Of a stretch of 64,000 nucleotides of DNA, positions 1 through 10,300 are shown one piece after another (the stretch's first letter is position 1; the number at the start of each line of letters is the position of its first letter). Source of the DNA: Tetrahymena thermophila SB210 (taxonomy: Eukaryota > Ciliophora > Oligohymenophorea > Hymenostomatida > Tetrahymenidae). The stretch lies in assembly GCF_000189635.1 (NCBI RefSeq), contig NW_002476246.1, positions 372,001 to 436,000 of the forward strand, read 5' to 3'. Below the pieces are notes generated by a model. The model had not been told where the DNA came from. It searched no databases and saw only the letters and a program-made list of their open reading frames with translations. Position numbers and translations under genes: made by a program.

Positions 1-1661
1 TAATTAATTAAAATTAAAAAATATATATTACTCTCAAATATATAATTTTATATATTAAATCCATCTTATCCTTAAAATACATTTGAAAATAAAACACTAT
101 AAGATTTTATCAAGAAAAAGTTTACAAGTAAAAAGAATAAAGTTATTTTTCAAAATTTTTAATTGATAAAATTACTTAAATTTTTTAATAATAAATAGTC
201 TAAAATGTTAATTGAGAGTCTATTTTGTGTATAGATTGCTAACAAATATTATTTATTAGCAGATTATAGTTAAGAATGTTATAATAAGTATTATTTAATT
301 TATGAGTTAGTGCTTGTAGGGCCTTTAATACTAATTTGGTGCTTGTTGATACCTATGATTTTACTAAGGAAGCTAAAATACTTTTAAAAGTAAAATTAAT
401 CAAAAACTGAATTAATTTATAAAATTAAGAACAATCTCGCTTATGGTGTGATATATGATGGATATAAAAATAAATATTTATATTGGGAAATAGTCAAAAT
501 ATTCCACAAATTTATTATAATGATTATTATTAATATAAATTAAACTGACCAAGTAAAAGTTGCAATTATTATTCCTACAATGATTGCATATACCTGCATT
601 ATTTAATAAAAGCAACCATACAGTAATACAAAAGTTTACAAAATAGAGAGAACTTTATCTTATTGCTTAATATACATTTATACCCTATTCATAATTATCT
701 TAAATGACGAGTCCAAACTATAAATATATGCTAGAGTTAGTGAGTTTTGCATAGTTATTTTAAATATATATGTGCTAATAACATTAATTGTTAGCATATT
801 TGATTAAAATTATATTTAGATAAACGATACAAACTCTTTGAATAATAAAATAAAATTAAGAATGCTTTATTTAAAAAAAAAATATCCTCATTTTTTTAAA
901 TTTTTGAAATTTAGGTAAATAAAAATAATTAAAATTCATTATTTATGGAAGAAAGTCATATTGGCCTACCGAAATTAAATGTTTACTTATAGTTCCAATT
1001 TTGTAAGTAAAATAAATTTGAATACTAAATCTATAAACAAAGCTCATAGCATCTAAAAATCTAACAGCAAAATACTTAAAGCATTTATTAAAGAGTCTTT
1101 AAAACAATCTGAACAATCTAATTAAGTAAATTTATCTAAATTAATTTAATTTAAATATTTTTTAATTAGCACAAACTAATTAAATCATTATAAATAAATG
1201 ATAATCAGATTATTCCTAAAGACGATTTGAAGAGCATTAACTATTCTGTAAATTATTTTTATTATTATAATATATAAATTTTTGTATATTTAAAAATTAA
1301 GTAAGTATCATTATAGTCTGAAAACTAACATATTGATGATAATTAATAAATAAAAAATGAACAGCTTCCTACCTTCAGAGTAAATATGAATTATTTTCAA
1401 AAATTAAATGTTTTTTTAAATACATATATAAAAGACATAAAGTGAGTGGTTATCCATAGAAAGTTAAGTAATGAATGCAGATGTAGATAATTTATTTCTA
1501 AATAAATTTATTTTAAAATAAATATTTTTTTATTATAATAGGCAAATAGGTAACGTATTCCTTAGTCGATATTTGAGAATTTGACATAAAATATGATACA
1601 TAATATTAAATAAAAAGATAGTGATGATAGCTGTATTAAAATCAAAAGCTAAGTAGAATGA
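1..1661 (+). CDS. 3' part of a multi-pass membrane protein (left-edge partial)
   Basis: The gene is cut by the window edge. Reading from base 1 in frame 1 there is no TGA, and from about base 121 the translation looks like a real membrane protein. A cysteine-containing extracellular stretch (LFCVQ, then ADYSQEC) is followed by five hydrophobic segments: around 304-366, 480-535, 556-600, 655-700 and 740-810. Between the first two is a YLYWE motif typical of the C-terminal region of large ciliate cysteine-rich membrane proteins (recalled, not searched). The best 3' model is a string of small phase-0 exons: to 1125, 1170-1247, 1302-1379, 1435-1467 and 1542-1661, with introns of 44, 54, 55 and 74 nt and TGA at 1659-1661. 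The spliced tail is hydrophilic and rich in Gln, Asn and Asp, as expected for a cytoplasmic tail. Without splicing, the frame would stop at 1228-1230. Coding in 1-120 is uncertain. The transmembrane sequence differs from that of the six giant paralogues, so this is another family. Confidence 0.62.
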
Positions 1662-1936
1662 AATTTCTATTAAAAATTAAAAAAATCTAAATATTTTAAT
1701 TATTTTATTAATATGAAATAATATTTATTTTCTCTATGTAACTAACTAATGCAATTCAAACTCAGTTTCAATTAAAATCTAATTTAAAAGTTTAAAATTT
1801 ATTAAATTTTGTTTATAAAATAAAATGTTTTTGACTAATTAAATTATTAATGTGTTTTTAAATCTTTTAAATATTAAAATAAAATTATATTACTTTATTA
1901 AAAACAATAAAAAATTTCAAAAGATAGTTCCATAAC
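1662..1936. other. A+T-rich intergenic spacer left of the triplicated block
   Basis: No open reading frame, RNA gene or repeat is visible. Similarity to the other two blocks begins at about 1937. Confidence 0.5.
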
Positions 1937-2456
1937 AAAATTTTATTATTTTTAAATATACAAATTCGATTTTATATGCTTTAAATAATAATAAATTATA
2001 TTAAATATTACTTTTTTAAGCTAATTTTATGATAAAAAATTTTAATATAATATGATAATTTTAGAGATATCATAAATTAATATAATAATCTTAATAATTC
2101 AAATATTTTATATTTATTTACATTTACATAATAACAAATTGCTTTTTGTTGGAAAATTTCCTTACATTATTATTTTTTTGATTTAATCAAATAAATAAAT
2201 AAATTTAAATTCATTTTATTTAATTTATGTTTAAAATATTTTTTTTTCTTTTTTTTTTAATATTTTTGACTTAAATTGATATGTATACATTGTTTAACAT
2301 AAATGATATTTATAATTTAAAAATAATAACAATTTTACTAATATTAGATTTTATTTTTTTTTTGATTTATTCAAATAATATAAAATTTTTTTTACTTTAA
2401 TTGTAAATTTTAGAGAAAGCAAAAATTAATTAGAAAATTTGAATAGTTATCAAAAA
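1937..2456. other. Upstream region of the TPR gene
   Basis: A+T-rich DNA with long T runs (for example 2240-2260 and 2353-2362). It is conserved in the other two blocks at the same distance from their TPR pseudogenes. It presumably holds the promoter, but no specific element can be recognised. Confidence 0.5.
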
Positions 2457-3854
2457 ATGTAAAAACAATAAGAATAGTAATAGCCAAAATTGACTTTATA
2501 GGATTATGAAAAAAGATAAATTGATATAGATTTTACTAATATAGAGAAAGAGCTGGATTAATGCAAATAACGGATTGAATTAAATGAATAAGATTTAGAG
2601 GCAATGATAAAATTAGGATTAATTTATATTAGATATTATAAAGATAAAAAGAATAGTTTGCAATATTTTGAAAGAGTTCTCAAAATTGATGAAAGAGATA
2701 TAGATGCACTGCTAGGCAAATGCTACTGCATTTTAGAAGATAAAAAAAAAACTGAATTCGAGTAATGTTAATCACTTATTGATAAATGTTTTTCCCAAAA
2801 GATAAAGTACTGGAGAATATATTACTATTAATCTATGCTTTATTATCTAATGTATAAAGATTATCTTAGCAAAAAGTTTATAATGAAGGCACTGAAACAT
2901 AAACCAAAGCAGTATTTATCCCTTTCTCTTCTTGCACTAATACAAAGTGAATTTTCTTCTGAAATAGAACAGTCTAAATGTATTATTGATAACCTTGTTA
3001 CAAATCCCTAAGATTTTAAATATGACTTTTCTGTATTTTATAGAGCAGGAAAGATTTACGAAAAGCTCAAAGAACCTAATTAGGCAATATAATTCTTTTT
3101 TGAATCATGTAAATATAGATATAATTATTCTTAAGCTTATAAAATGGTAAGTGATATTTATTCTAACCAACTAAATGATTTTGAAAAGGCAGAGCATTAT
3201 GCAAATTTAGCTATTTAATTAGACCCTTAAAATGATGAAGCATACTTGAGTATGGGCGAAATCAAGGATAAATAAAACAAGAAAGAATAATCATTGGAAT
3301 ATTTTTTTAAAGCTATAGAAATAAATCCTCAAAATGAAACTGCATATATTTTGATACTTGATAGGTATGAGTAAATGGGTTATAAAAGATAGGAATTTCA
3401 TGACTTATGCACTCAATTTTATAAGAACAATCCTTATTCTGCTGACGCTAGTTTTGAGATGGCTTATTCACTTTCAACCCAAAAAGATTTTTATCCAGCT
3501 TTAAAATACTATAAAAAATCTCTTAATTCTACTTGCTATGTTGATATTTACAACAATATAGGAAATGTGTATTTTTAACTTAAAGATTTAGAAGAAGCAG
3601 AACACTACTTTCTTAAAGCCCTACAGTAGGACCCTAATGATTTACAATTCAATGAAAACTTAAATATTGTAGCTGAATACTCAAAACTAGTAAATGAAGG
3701 TTTTGATCCCTTTGAGTATAATAGTGATTAAGAAGATGATAGTGATGATGACGATGAAGATGATGTATAAAATCAAGAAGAAGAACAAGAGCAAGAACAA
3801 TAAGAAGAAGAAAAAGATTAAGAAATCAATCAAGAAAATAATAAAAAAACATGA
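2457..3854 (+). CDS. TPR (tetratricopeptide repeat) protein, 465 aa
   Basis: An intronless code-6 reading frame from ATG at 2457 (context CAAAAAATG, fitting the A-rich ciliate start) to TGA at 3852-3854. Glutamine is largely TAA/TAG. Helical pairs with TPR spacing occur at residues ~47-85 (IKLGLIYIRYY...SLQYFERVLKIDE), ~235-255 (AEHYANLAIQLDPQNDEAY), ~280-300 (LEYFFKAIEINPQNETAY), ~338-352 and ~360-395 (YNNIGNVYFQ...HYFLKALQQDPND). The last ~45 residues are almost all Asp, Glu, Gln and Asn. TPR arrays are protein-protein interaction scaffolds, and nothing indicates the partner. There is no signal peptide or membrane segment, so the protein is probably cytosolic or nuclear. Blocks 2 and 3 carry broken copies, so this is the only functional copy seen here. 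Confidence 0.92.
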
Positions 3855-4595
3855 AAATTAATCTTCAAATATTCCAAATAAATTTTAAATCCAATTTTTT
3901 CAATTACAATATTAAATGTTAAAACATTTATTAATTAATTTATTTAACATTTTCTCAAACTTAAATTTAAAAAAATAAAATGTTAAATATAAATTCTATA
4001 AACTTATAAATGATCGCTTTTAACTTCTAAAAAGTAAAATAAATCAATTTTTTTACATAAAACAAACAAAGAAAATGGTTGCTAAAAACAATTTAGTTAA
4101 AGTTAAAATTAAGAGATAAATTTAACAAAATATTTTTTTATTTTAACGTTTTTTCAATTTAATAATTTAATGAAGAAAATATAAAAATATAAATCTTTTA
4201 AATTAATTAAAAAATTATAGAATTTTATTATCTAATTTTATTTAAATCTGTATTATTAATTATTACAATGTTGTCAAAAAATTCAATTAATATTTATTTG
4301 CTTGTGAGATATTTTAGAATTAAGAAAAACTGATTCTTAAGTCTTATTTTATTAAATGAATAAAGCTATATGAATCTAAATAGAAATGTGGATTTATAAT
4401 GATTACTGTATATTTTATTTGTTAGCATATGACATTCATGGATTAAAAATTATCTATTCTATTTATGCATGATAAACATTTTATCATTATTAATGCTAAT
4501 TAGTCAATTTTTAAAAATTAGAAAAAGTAATAATATTTGTTAATTTTTCTAGTTAATTCATAAGCTAATTAAATTATCAATAATATATTTTTAAA
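3855..4595. other. Intergenic region between the TPR gene and the 417-aa gene
   Basis: About 740 bp of A+T-rich DNA. It is partly conserved in block 2 (15070-15643) and absent from block 3, where a deletion fused the two flanking genes. No gene is seen. Confidence 0.5.
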
Positions 4596-5849
4596 ATGGA
4601 AATAGAAACTCAAACATCTTTATCCAACTCTATTGAAAACACGGAAACAACTTTTTTACTAAACTAGGTGAGGTAGCAAATGAATACTTTCATTTAATAG
4701 ATTTCTAATGAAAATATAGAAAGTTAATCAACTGACAGAATTAGTATTAGTGAAGATGAATAGTAGAATCTACTAAATAAAAAAAAAGATGTTTCTGTCA
4801 AACTGAGAAAAAAATAAAAAAGGGTTTGTTAAACTTTTACTATTCCTTTAAAATTTAAAGGATAAGATGTTTTTCATGTATTTGGTGACTTTTGCATATC
4901 AGGATCATATTAAGTAAGACTTGGAGGTTCTTTAGGTTGGACTTAATTAGGTTTTGATAATTTGGTTACAGAGTCAATTTAAAAATATGACGATTTCATT
5001 GATACAAAACTGAGATTTAATAGGATTTAAGAGATGCCGTTAGAAAAAGCTGTTATTGAATTACAGAATGTTCCTCATTAAACCTATTACTAACTCAGCT
5101 AAGTTTTATTGAAAATAGGCAAATATTATGATTAAATGAAAGCAGAAATGTTAGAATATAACGAAGTTAACCAAGAAAGATATGACTATGAGTATAATTA
5201 ATATAGCTAATTTTGCCTAGAAAAAGTTAAAGAGCTGATGAAGTAATATAATTTAAGCTCGTATTGTATAGGTAGGACTAATTTTAAAGATGGATCTTTG
5301 GATGTAAGTCATGTTGGATATTCAAATGGATTACTTGATTTAATTTGCTTGGACTACAACACGATGTAACAGTTATGTTTAAGAGACAGGCAGATTTAAT
5401 TGGTCAAAGATATAAATTAAATATTGGAAAGCTCATTGTTTTGTTTAATGAGCAGATTTTAAAATAGTACTGAGTATAAAATAAGAGTTAACTTTACTAC
5501 TCTAGATGGATATGATTTATGGTTAGATTTGACTTACCATAAAATATAGCCACCTACTTATAAGGGAATGTTTGGCAATTTCTTCTTTTGTTTAATAGAA
5601 ATAGATATTGATGCAAATTAATTAAAAGGACTTCTAGACTATAGGAATTCCATTTAATCTAAAAATGCAAATTTTAATTCATTTTTATAAAATGAGTTAT
5701 CTTTCTTTTAAGAAGATATTGAATACTCGATTTTATCATAGTCCTTCTTGGAAAAGTACTATTAAGACTTAATAAAAAAAATATAAGGTCTACATAGTTA
5801 ATCCAATGACCAACTTTCAAAATAATGCGGTTTCAGATTAATATCTTGA
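4596..5849 (+). CDS. Unrecognised 417-aa protein, intact copy
   Basis: An intronless code-6 frame from ATG at 4596 (context TTAAAATGG) to TGA at 5847-5849. I do not recognise the family. Residues 1-60 are Ser/Gln/Asn-rich and probably disordered. A short basic patch (KLRKKQKR) lies at ~70-77. The rest looks globular, with distinctive stretches such as HVFGDFCISGSYQVRLGG, SYCIGRTNFKDGSLDVSHVG, VNFTTLDGYDLWLDLTYHK and GMFGNFFFCLIEIDID. There is no signal peptide and no clear membrane helix. A broken copy in block 2 keeps its 3' half almost unchanged, and block 3 keeps only fragments. The basic patch followed by a globular domain would fit a nuclear regulatory protein, but that is a guess. The continuous frame and codon use make it a real gene. 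Confidence 0.88.
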
Positions 5850-6890
5850 AAGGATTTAAAAATAGATAGATTATTAAAAAATAATTAATAGTAATATTAT
5901 AAAATAGAATAATTAAATTTTTAAAAATCAAGAAAAACTTAATGAATAATGTAATTAAAAACCTCTATAAAACCAATTTATTTGGTTTTAAAATAAGATT
6001 TGATAATAATATTAATTGTTATATATGAAAAATATTAAAGAAATGTGATTTTTATTAAATATTTTGTGTTTAATAAATTATAATAATTTATTTTATGAAA
6101 GTTATCAAATTTTAATATTTCCTTTTTCTAATGGTTATTTGATTACTTGAAAATACAAAAATATCTTTTAAACTAAGACTTAAATTAAAATCCACAAAAA
6201 TTAAAGACTTAATAATTTTTTTTTTAAATAAAAATGATATTTTATTCAATAATAGAATAACTAAGAATATTAATATTGATTGATTTAAAAAAAGTAATTG
6301 ATTGATATATTAATTAATTTATTTGCTCTTTTATTGGTTTACGAGTTTACGATTAAATTATTTACTCTAAAATTAAAAATTGATTAAATGTAACATATTT
6401 TTGAAATTACATTATTATTAGTAACAGTTTATTTATTTTATGAAAATGTATTATATTCAATAAACATTTTTAATGATTTCACCATTTATTTTTTCAATCT
6501 AAAGTTTTTTCAATTTAGTAATAGGAAAAACTTAAAGATCTGCTTTAAGTAATAATAATGATGTATCCACCTTAAATCACTGTCCTGATTATTTTTAGAC
6601 TTTATTTCTATGTAAATTAGAGGGAATTATTAAAAAGTTTATAATACTGTATATACAATAACACAATTTCTTTGGTTGGTAATATTTTAATTAAAAATTT
6701 AATGGCTATCTTTTAATTATTATTAAATTTGATAATTACCATTCATTAATATTTTAAAAATATCAAAACAAGTTTAATATTTCAGAAAAAAGTATTTATT
6801 AGCCATATAGAGCAATTTCTAACTACATATAATAGAAAAATATTAAAGAATTACTGACATAACATTTTTACTTGCTTATAAATTAATTGT

Positions 6891-7060
6891 GCCCTACTAT
6901 TTTTTCGCCTTCCAAGTATTTCACTTGGAGGGCTACTTTTTAAGACTTTTTAAAAAACATTTTAACAAATTTTTAATAATAACAAATTTATAATTAATAA
7001 AATGTAGTGGCTCATTTTTACTACCCTACTGATCTAAAAATGCTATGATTGTAAATTCTC
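6891..7060. other. Block-1-specific ~170-bp segment with a perfect hairpin
   Basis: Between the shared flanks AATTAATTGT and TAGTATTTATATAATATT, block 1 carries 170 bp where block 2 has only ~36 bp. Block 3 carries the block-2 version (inverted), so the block-1 version is the derived one. It is less A+T rich than its surroundings. It contains an 11-bp stem (6907-6917 with 6923-6933, one G-T wobble, 5-nt loop ATTTC) followed by a short T run. It could be a small mobile-element remnant or a small RNA gene. No target-site duplication is evident. Confidence 0.55.
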
Positions 7061-7097
7061 TAGTATTTATATAATATTATTTATCAAATAGTTCAAA

Positions 7098-7113
7098 GCT
7101 TAACCGCTTAACT
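7098..7113. promoter_or_regulatory. Tandem octamer GCTTAACC-GCTTAACT upstream of giant gene 1
   Basis: Two near-identical octamers in direct tandem, ~200 bp before the ATG. The same motif sits before giant genes 2 (17995-18010) and 3 (28025-28040, inverted). It is a C/G-containing island in A+T-rich surroundings and is conserved where much else has drifted, so a protein-binding role is plausible but unproven. Confidence 0.35.
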
Positions 7114-7306
7114 TTTTTACATTTTTAAGTGTATTGTTTGCTTATTATTAAAATAAAAAGTTTAAATATCCCTATTTATATACAATCAAAAAGTCATTAA
7201 AAATCGAATTCTTCTTCCAAATCATAATTAAAGAATTTAATCAAAAAGATATTTAGTTATACAAAATAAACAGATATATCAAATTTATTCCTAATAAAGG
7301 CTCTCA

Positions 7307-10300
7307 ATGAAAAAGAATTTTAAAATGGTTTCTTTGAAAAATTCTATTCTAATTTGGATTTTTAGTTTTTTTATTACAAGTAATTATTTAAATACATTAA
7401 ACTTATTATAATTAGATGATAATGCTATTAAAATCTTTATTAAAAAAAAGGGATAAAAACTTATGAGGTATTATATATGATGGATTTTACACCTGGTTTT
7501 GATAGCAAAACTTTATTTTTGAACTAATGGAGCATTGTATCTGGAGAATATGATTCAACATAATATAAGGCTGATTACTCTTGTAAGACTTCAACTTCAA
7601 CAACCGCTGGCGTTCTTTCACCCTATTATGGAATTTATCCATAATAATTCTAGGTTACTGCTTCGGCTTAGGAATAACCTTATTAATTTACTTATGCGGA
7701 TATTCTTTATTTTACAACTGCTAGTGATTTAATTGATTTTAATATGGTTGATTAGCCAAATAATGTCGCTAAAAAACTTTTAGGAAGTATGGGTGATAAA
7801 TAAAATTAGTAATGTGCATATTAAATCAGTTGCAGTAAAAATGCTACATTGAATGATGTAGTTAAATTTTCTTTATCTTACAATAACCAATTTATAAGTA
7901 AAAATCCTGTAACATCATTTACGTATCACAGAAATCCTATTAATGAAGATTGGTTTGGGTTGTTGAAAATTGTGATTTGGTCTAACTGTGTTGAAAATTG
8001 CTTAACCTGTGAAGATGCTAATAACTGTAAGGTGTGCATGAAAGGATTCAATCGATACACTCTTTTAAACGGAGACAAAGTATGTGAAGAAACTAGTGGT
8101 TGTAAAATTACTAACTGTTTTTCATGTATAAAAAATTCTGTCTTAAGTATAAATAAATGTGTTAAATGTAATCCTGGCTACAGTTTAGATCCTAATGGCC
8201 ATTGTTATGCTTAAAGTAACTGCTCATCTAGTAAATTATTTTATTTAAATTTTTAATATAAAAACAGTAATTTACTTATTTAAAATAAAAAAATAATTTT
8301 ACTACAAAATTAAATTAAACTCAAAAAATATAAAGCAACTTTTAAAATACTAATTCTAACTTTGTTAATTTATAAAAAAATAGTTTTAAATTAAAATTTA
8401 CTTTATATTTTATTTATTTCAGGTTAATATTATTCTAGAGGTATTAAAGTTTGTGTTGATTACCAATCATTTTGCTTGATGCAAGTTAGTGGTTAGTATA
8501 ATTAATGGTAAACATGTACTTAGCCAGTTAGCACATCAATCATCAAATGTCCAAAAGAAAAAACTATATTAATATACGAATTAAAAAATTATCAAGTATT
8601 AACATGTGACTGTAAAGTTGATTATTGTGATGTTTGCTTAAATCCTTAAACTTGTGATTTATGTAAGAGTGGTTATTAATTTAATTCACAAAAAACTTTA
8701 TGTATTTTCAATTAATGTCCTAAAGGATTAATTAAAGATCCTAATTCTGGTCTTTGTGTTTCTAATTGCCCGGGAACTTTTTGTTTGACTTGTAATAGCT
8801 CTAATTGTCTTGAATGCCTTACTGATGGAAATTATTATATTGATTTTAAAAATCCTTAAAATTGTCTTGTCTGTACGATTCCTAATTGCTATAATTGCTC
8901 AAATGATGGTAAAGCACTTTTCATTTGAAAATATTTATTTTTTAATAAATATTTCTTCTAATAAAAAACAAAACTTAGAGAGAAAAAAAATTATTTTATT
9001 TTTTTGTAAAAAATAGGAAAATGCTTATTTTGTGTTCCTGGTTATGCTTTAAGTACTGACAAATTATCTTGCACATGTAATGTTTAAAATTGCATATTTT
9101 GCTAACATAATTCATCTACTCTTTGTGGCTAATGTGCACCAAATTACTATAAAAGTGAAGATAGTACCAAATGTTCATGTTATATAGATGGCTGTACGAA
9201 GTGCCATTAAAATGATGGATCAAAATGTTTGACTTGTGCTAGTAATTATATTTAAAAGAACGATCTATGTTAATGTCAAGTTAATAATTGCAAAATATGC
9301 CACTAAAAAGATGGACTTTAATGCTTAGTATGTAATGAAGGGTTAACTTAAAACCCATCAAATAATATATGTTATTGCCCTATAAAGAATTGTATTTCTT
9401 GTAGTAATTATACAGGGTAATGTAAAACCTGTTAATTAAATTATTTATTAAGTTCTGATGGCTTAAACTGCATATGTAATCATCCAAATTGCTAAATTTG
9501 TGATCCTAATGATGGTAGTATATGTCATTAATGTAATTTAGGCTATACTGTTGATTCTGATACAAAATAATGTAAGAGCACACTTAAAAATTGCTTAAAA
9601 AATTAGCTAGGTAGTACTAATTAATGTTAAATTTGTCAAAATAATTATTTACTTGATAGTTCTCAATAGTGCTAGTGTTAAGTTGATAATTGCTAAATTT
9701 GTTCACCTAATGATGGAAAATTTTGTGATGTCTGTAAAAGTGGATACTATAAGATTTTAAATATTTAATGCTTAATCTCTTTACTAAATTGCTTAACATT
9801 AAACGCTAGTGATATTACTAAATGTTAAGTTTGCTAAAAAAACTATCAGTTAGATACCTCATTCTAATGTTAATGTCAAGCTTAAAATTGTAAATCGTGT
9901 TCTTCTTCTGATGGAAATATCTGTTTACAGTGTAGCTAAGGTTATGTTTTAGATATAATTACAAATGAATGTAAAAGTACAATTTAACATTGCTTACAAA
10001 ATAACCCTAGCAATTTAAGTTAATGTTAAAGTTGTTAGTTAAATTATAAACTTGATAATTCCTATCAATGCCAATGCTAAGTATAAAATTGCTCAATATG
10101 CTCTCCAAATGATGGTAATATATGCAACAAATGCACTAATAATTATTAAAAAAGCTCAAATAATTAAAACTGTAGCTGTATTTCTTTAAATTGTTAAATA
10201 TGTGATTTGCTTGATGGCTAGCTATGTTAAAAATGTAATTCTGGATACATTCTAGATCCTACTACTAAAAAGTGCTTCAAATAAATATAAAACTGTCAAA

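Larger units (their letters stand above)
5850..7306. other. 1.46-kb upstream region of giant gene 1
   Basis: No coding frame is convincing on either strand. Most of it is shared almost unchanged with block 2 (16875-18203) and less closely with block 3 (26862-28352). It contains a block-1-specific 170-bp replacement with a hairpin (6891-7060) and the tandem octamer at 7098-7113, and it must include the giant gene's promoter. Confidence 0.6.

Noticed and set aside
7849..8214. Separate 121-aa cysteine-rich proteins (also at 18745-19110 and 29008-29262)
   Set aside because: These are pieces of exon 2 of giant genes 1-3 that happen to lack TAA/TAG. In code 6 they are continuous with the rest of the exon and splice to exon 3.
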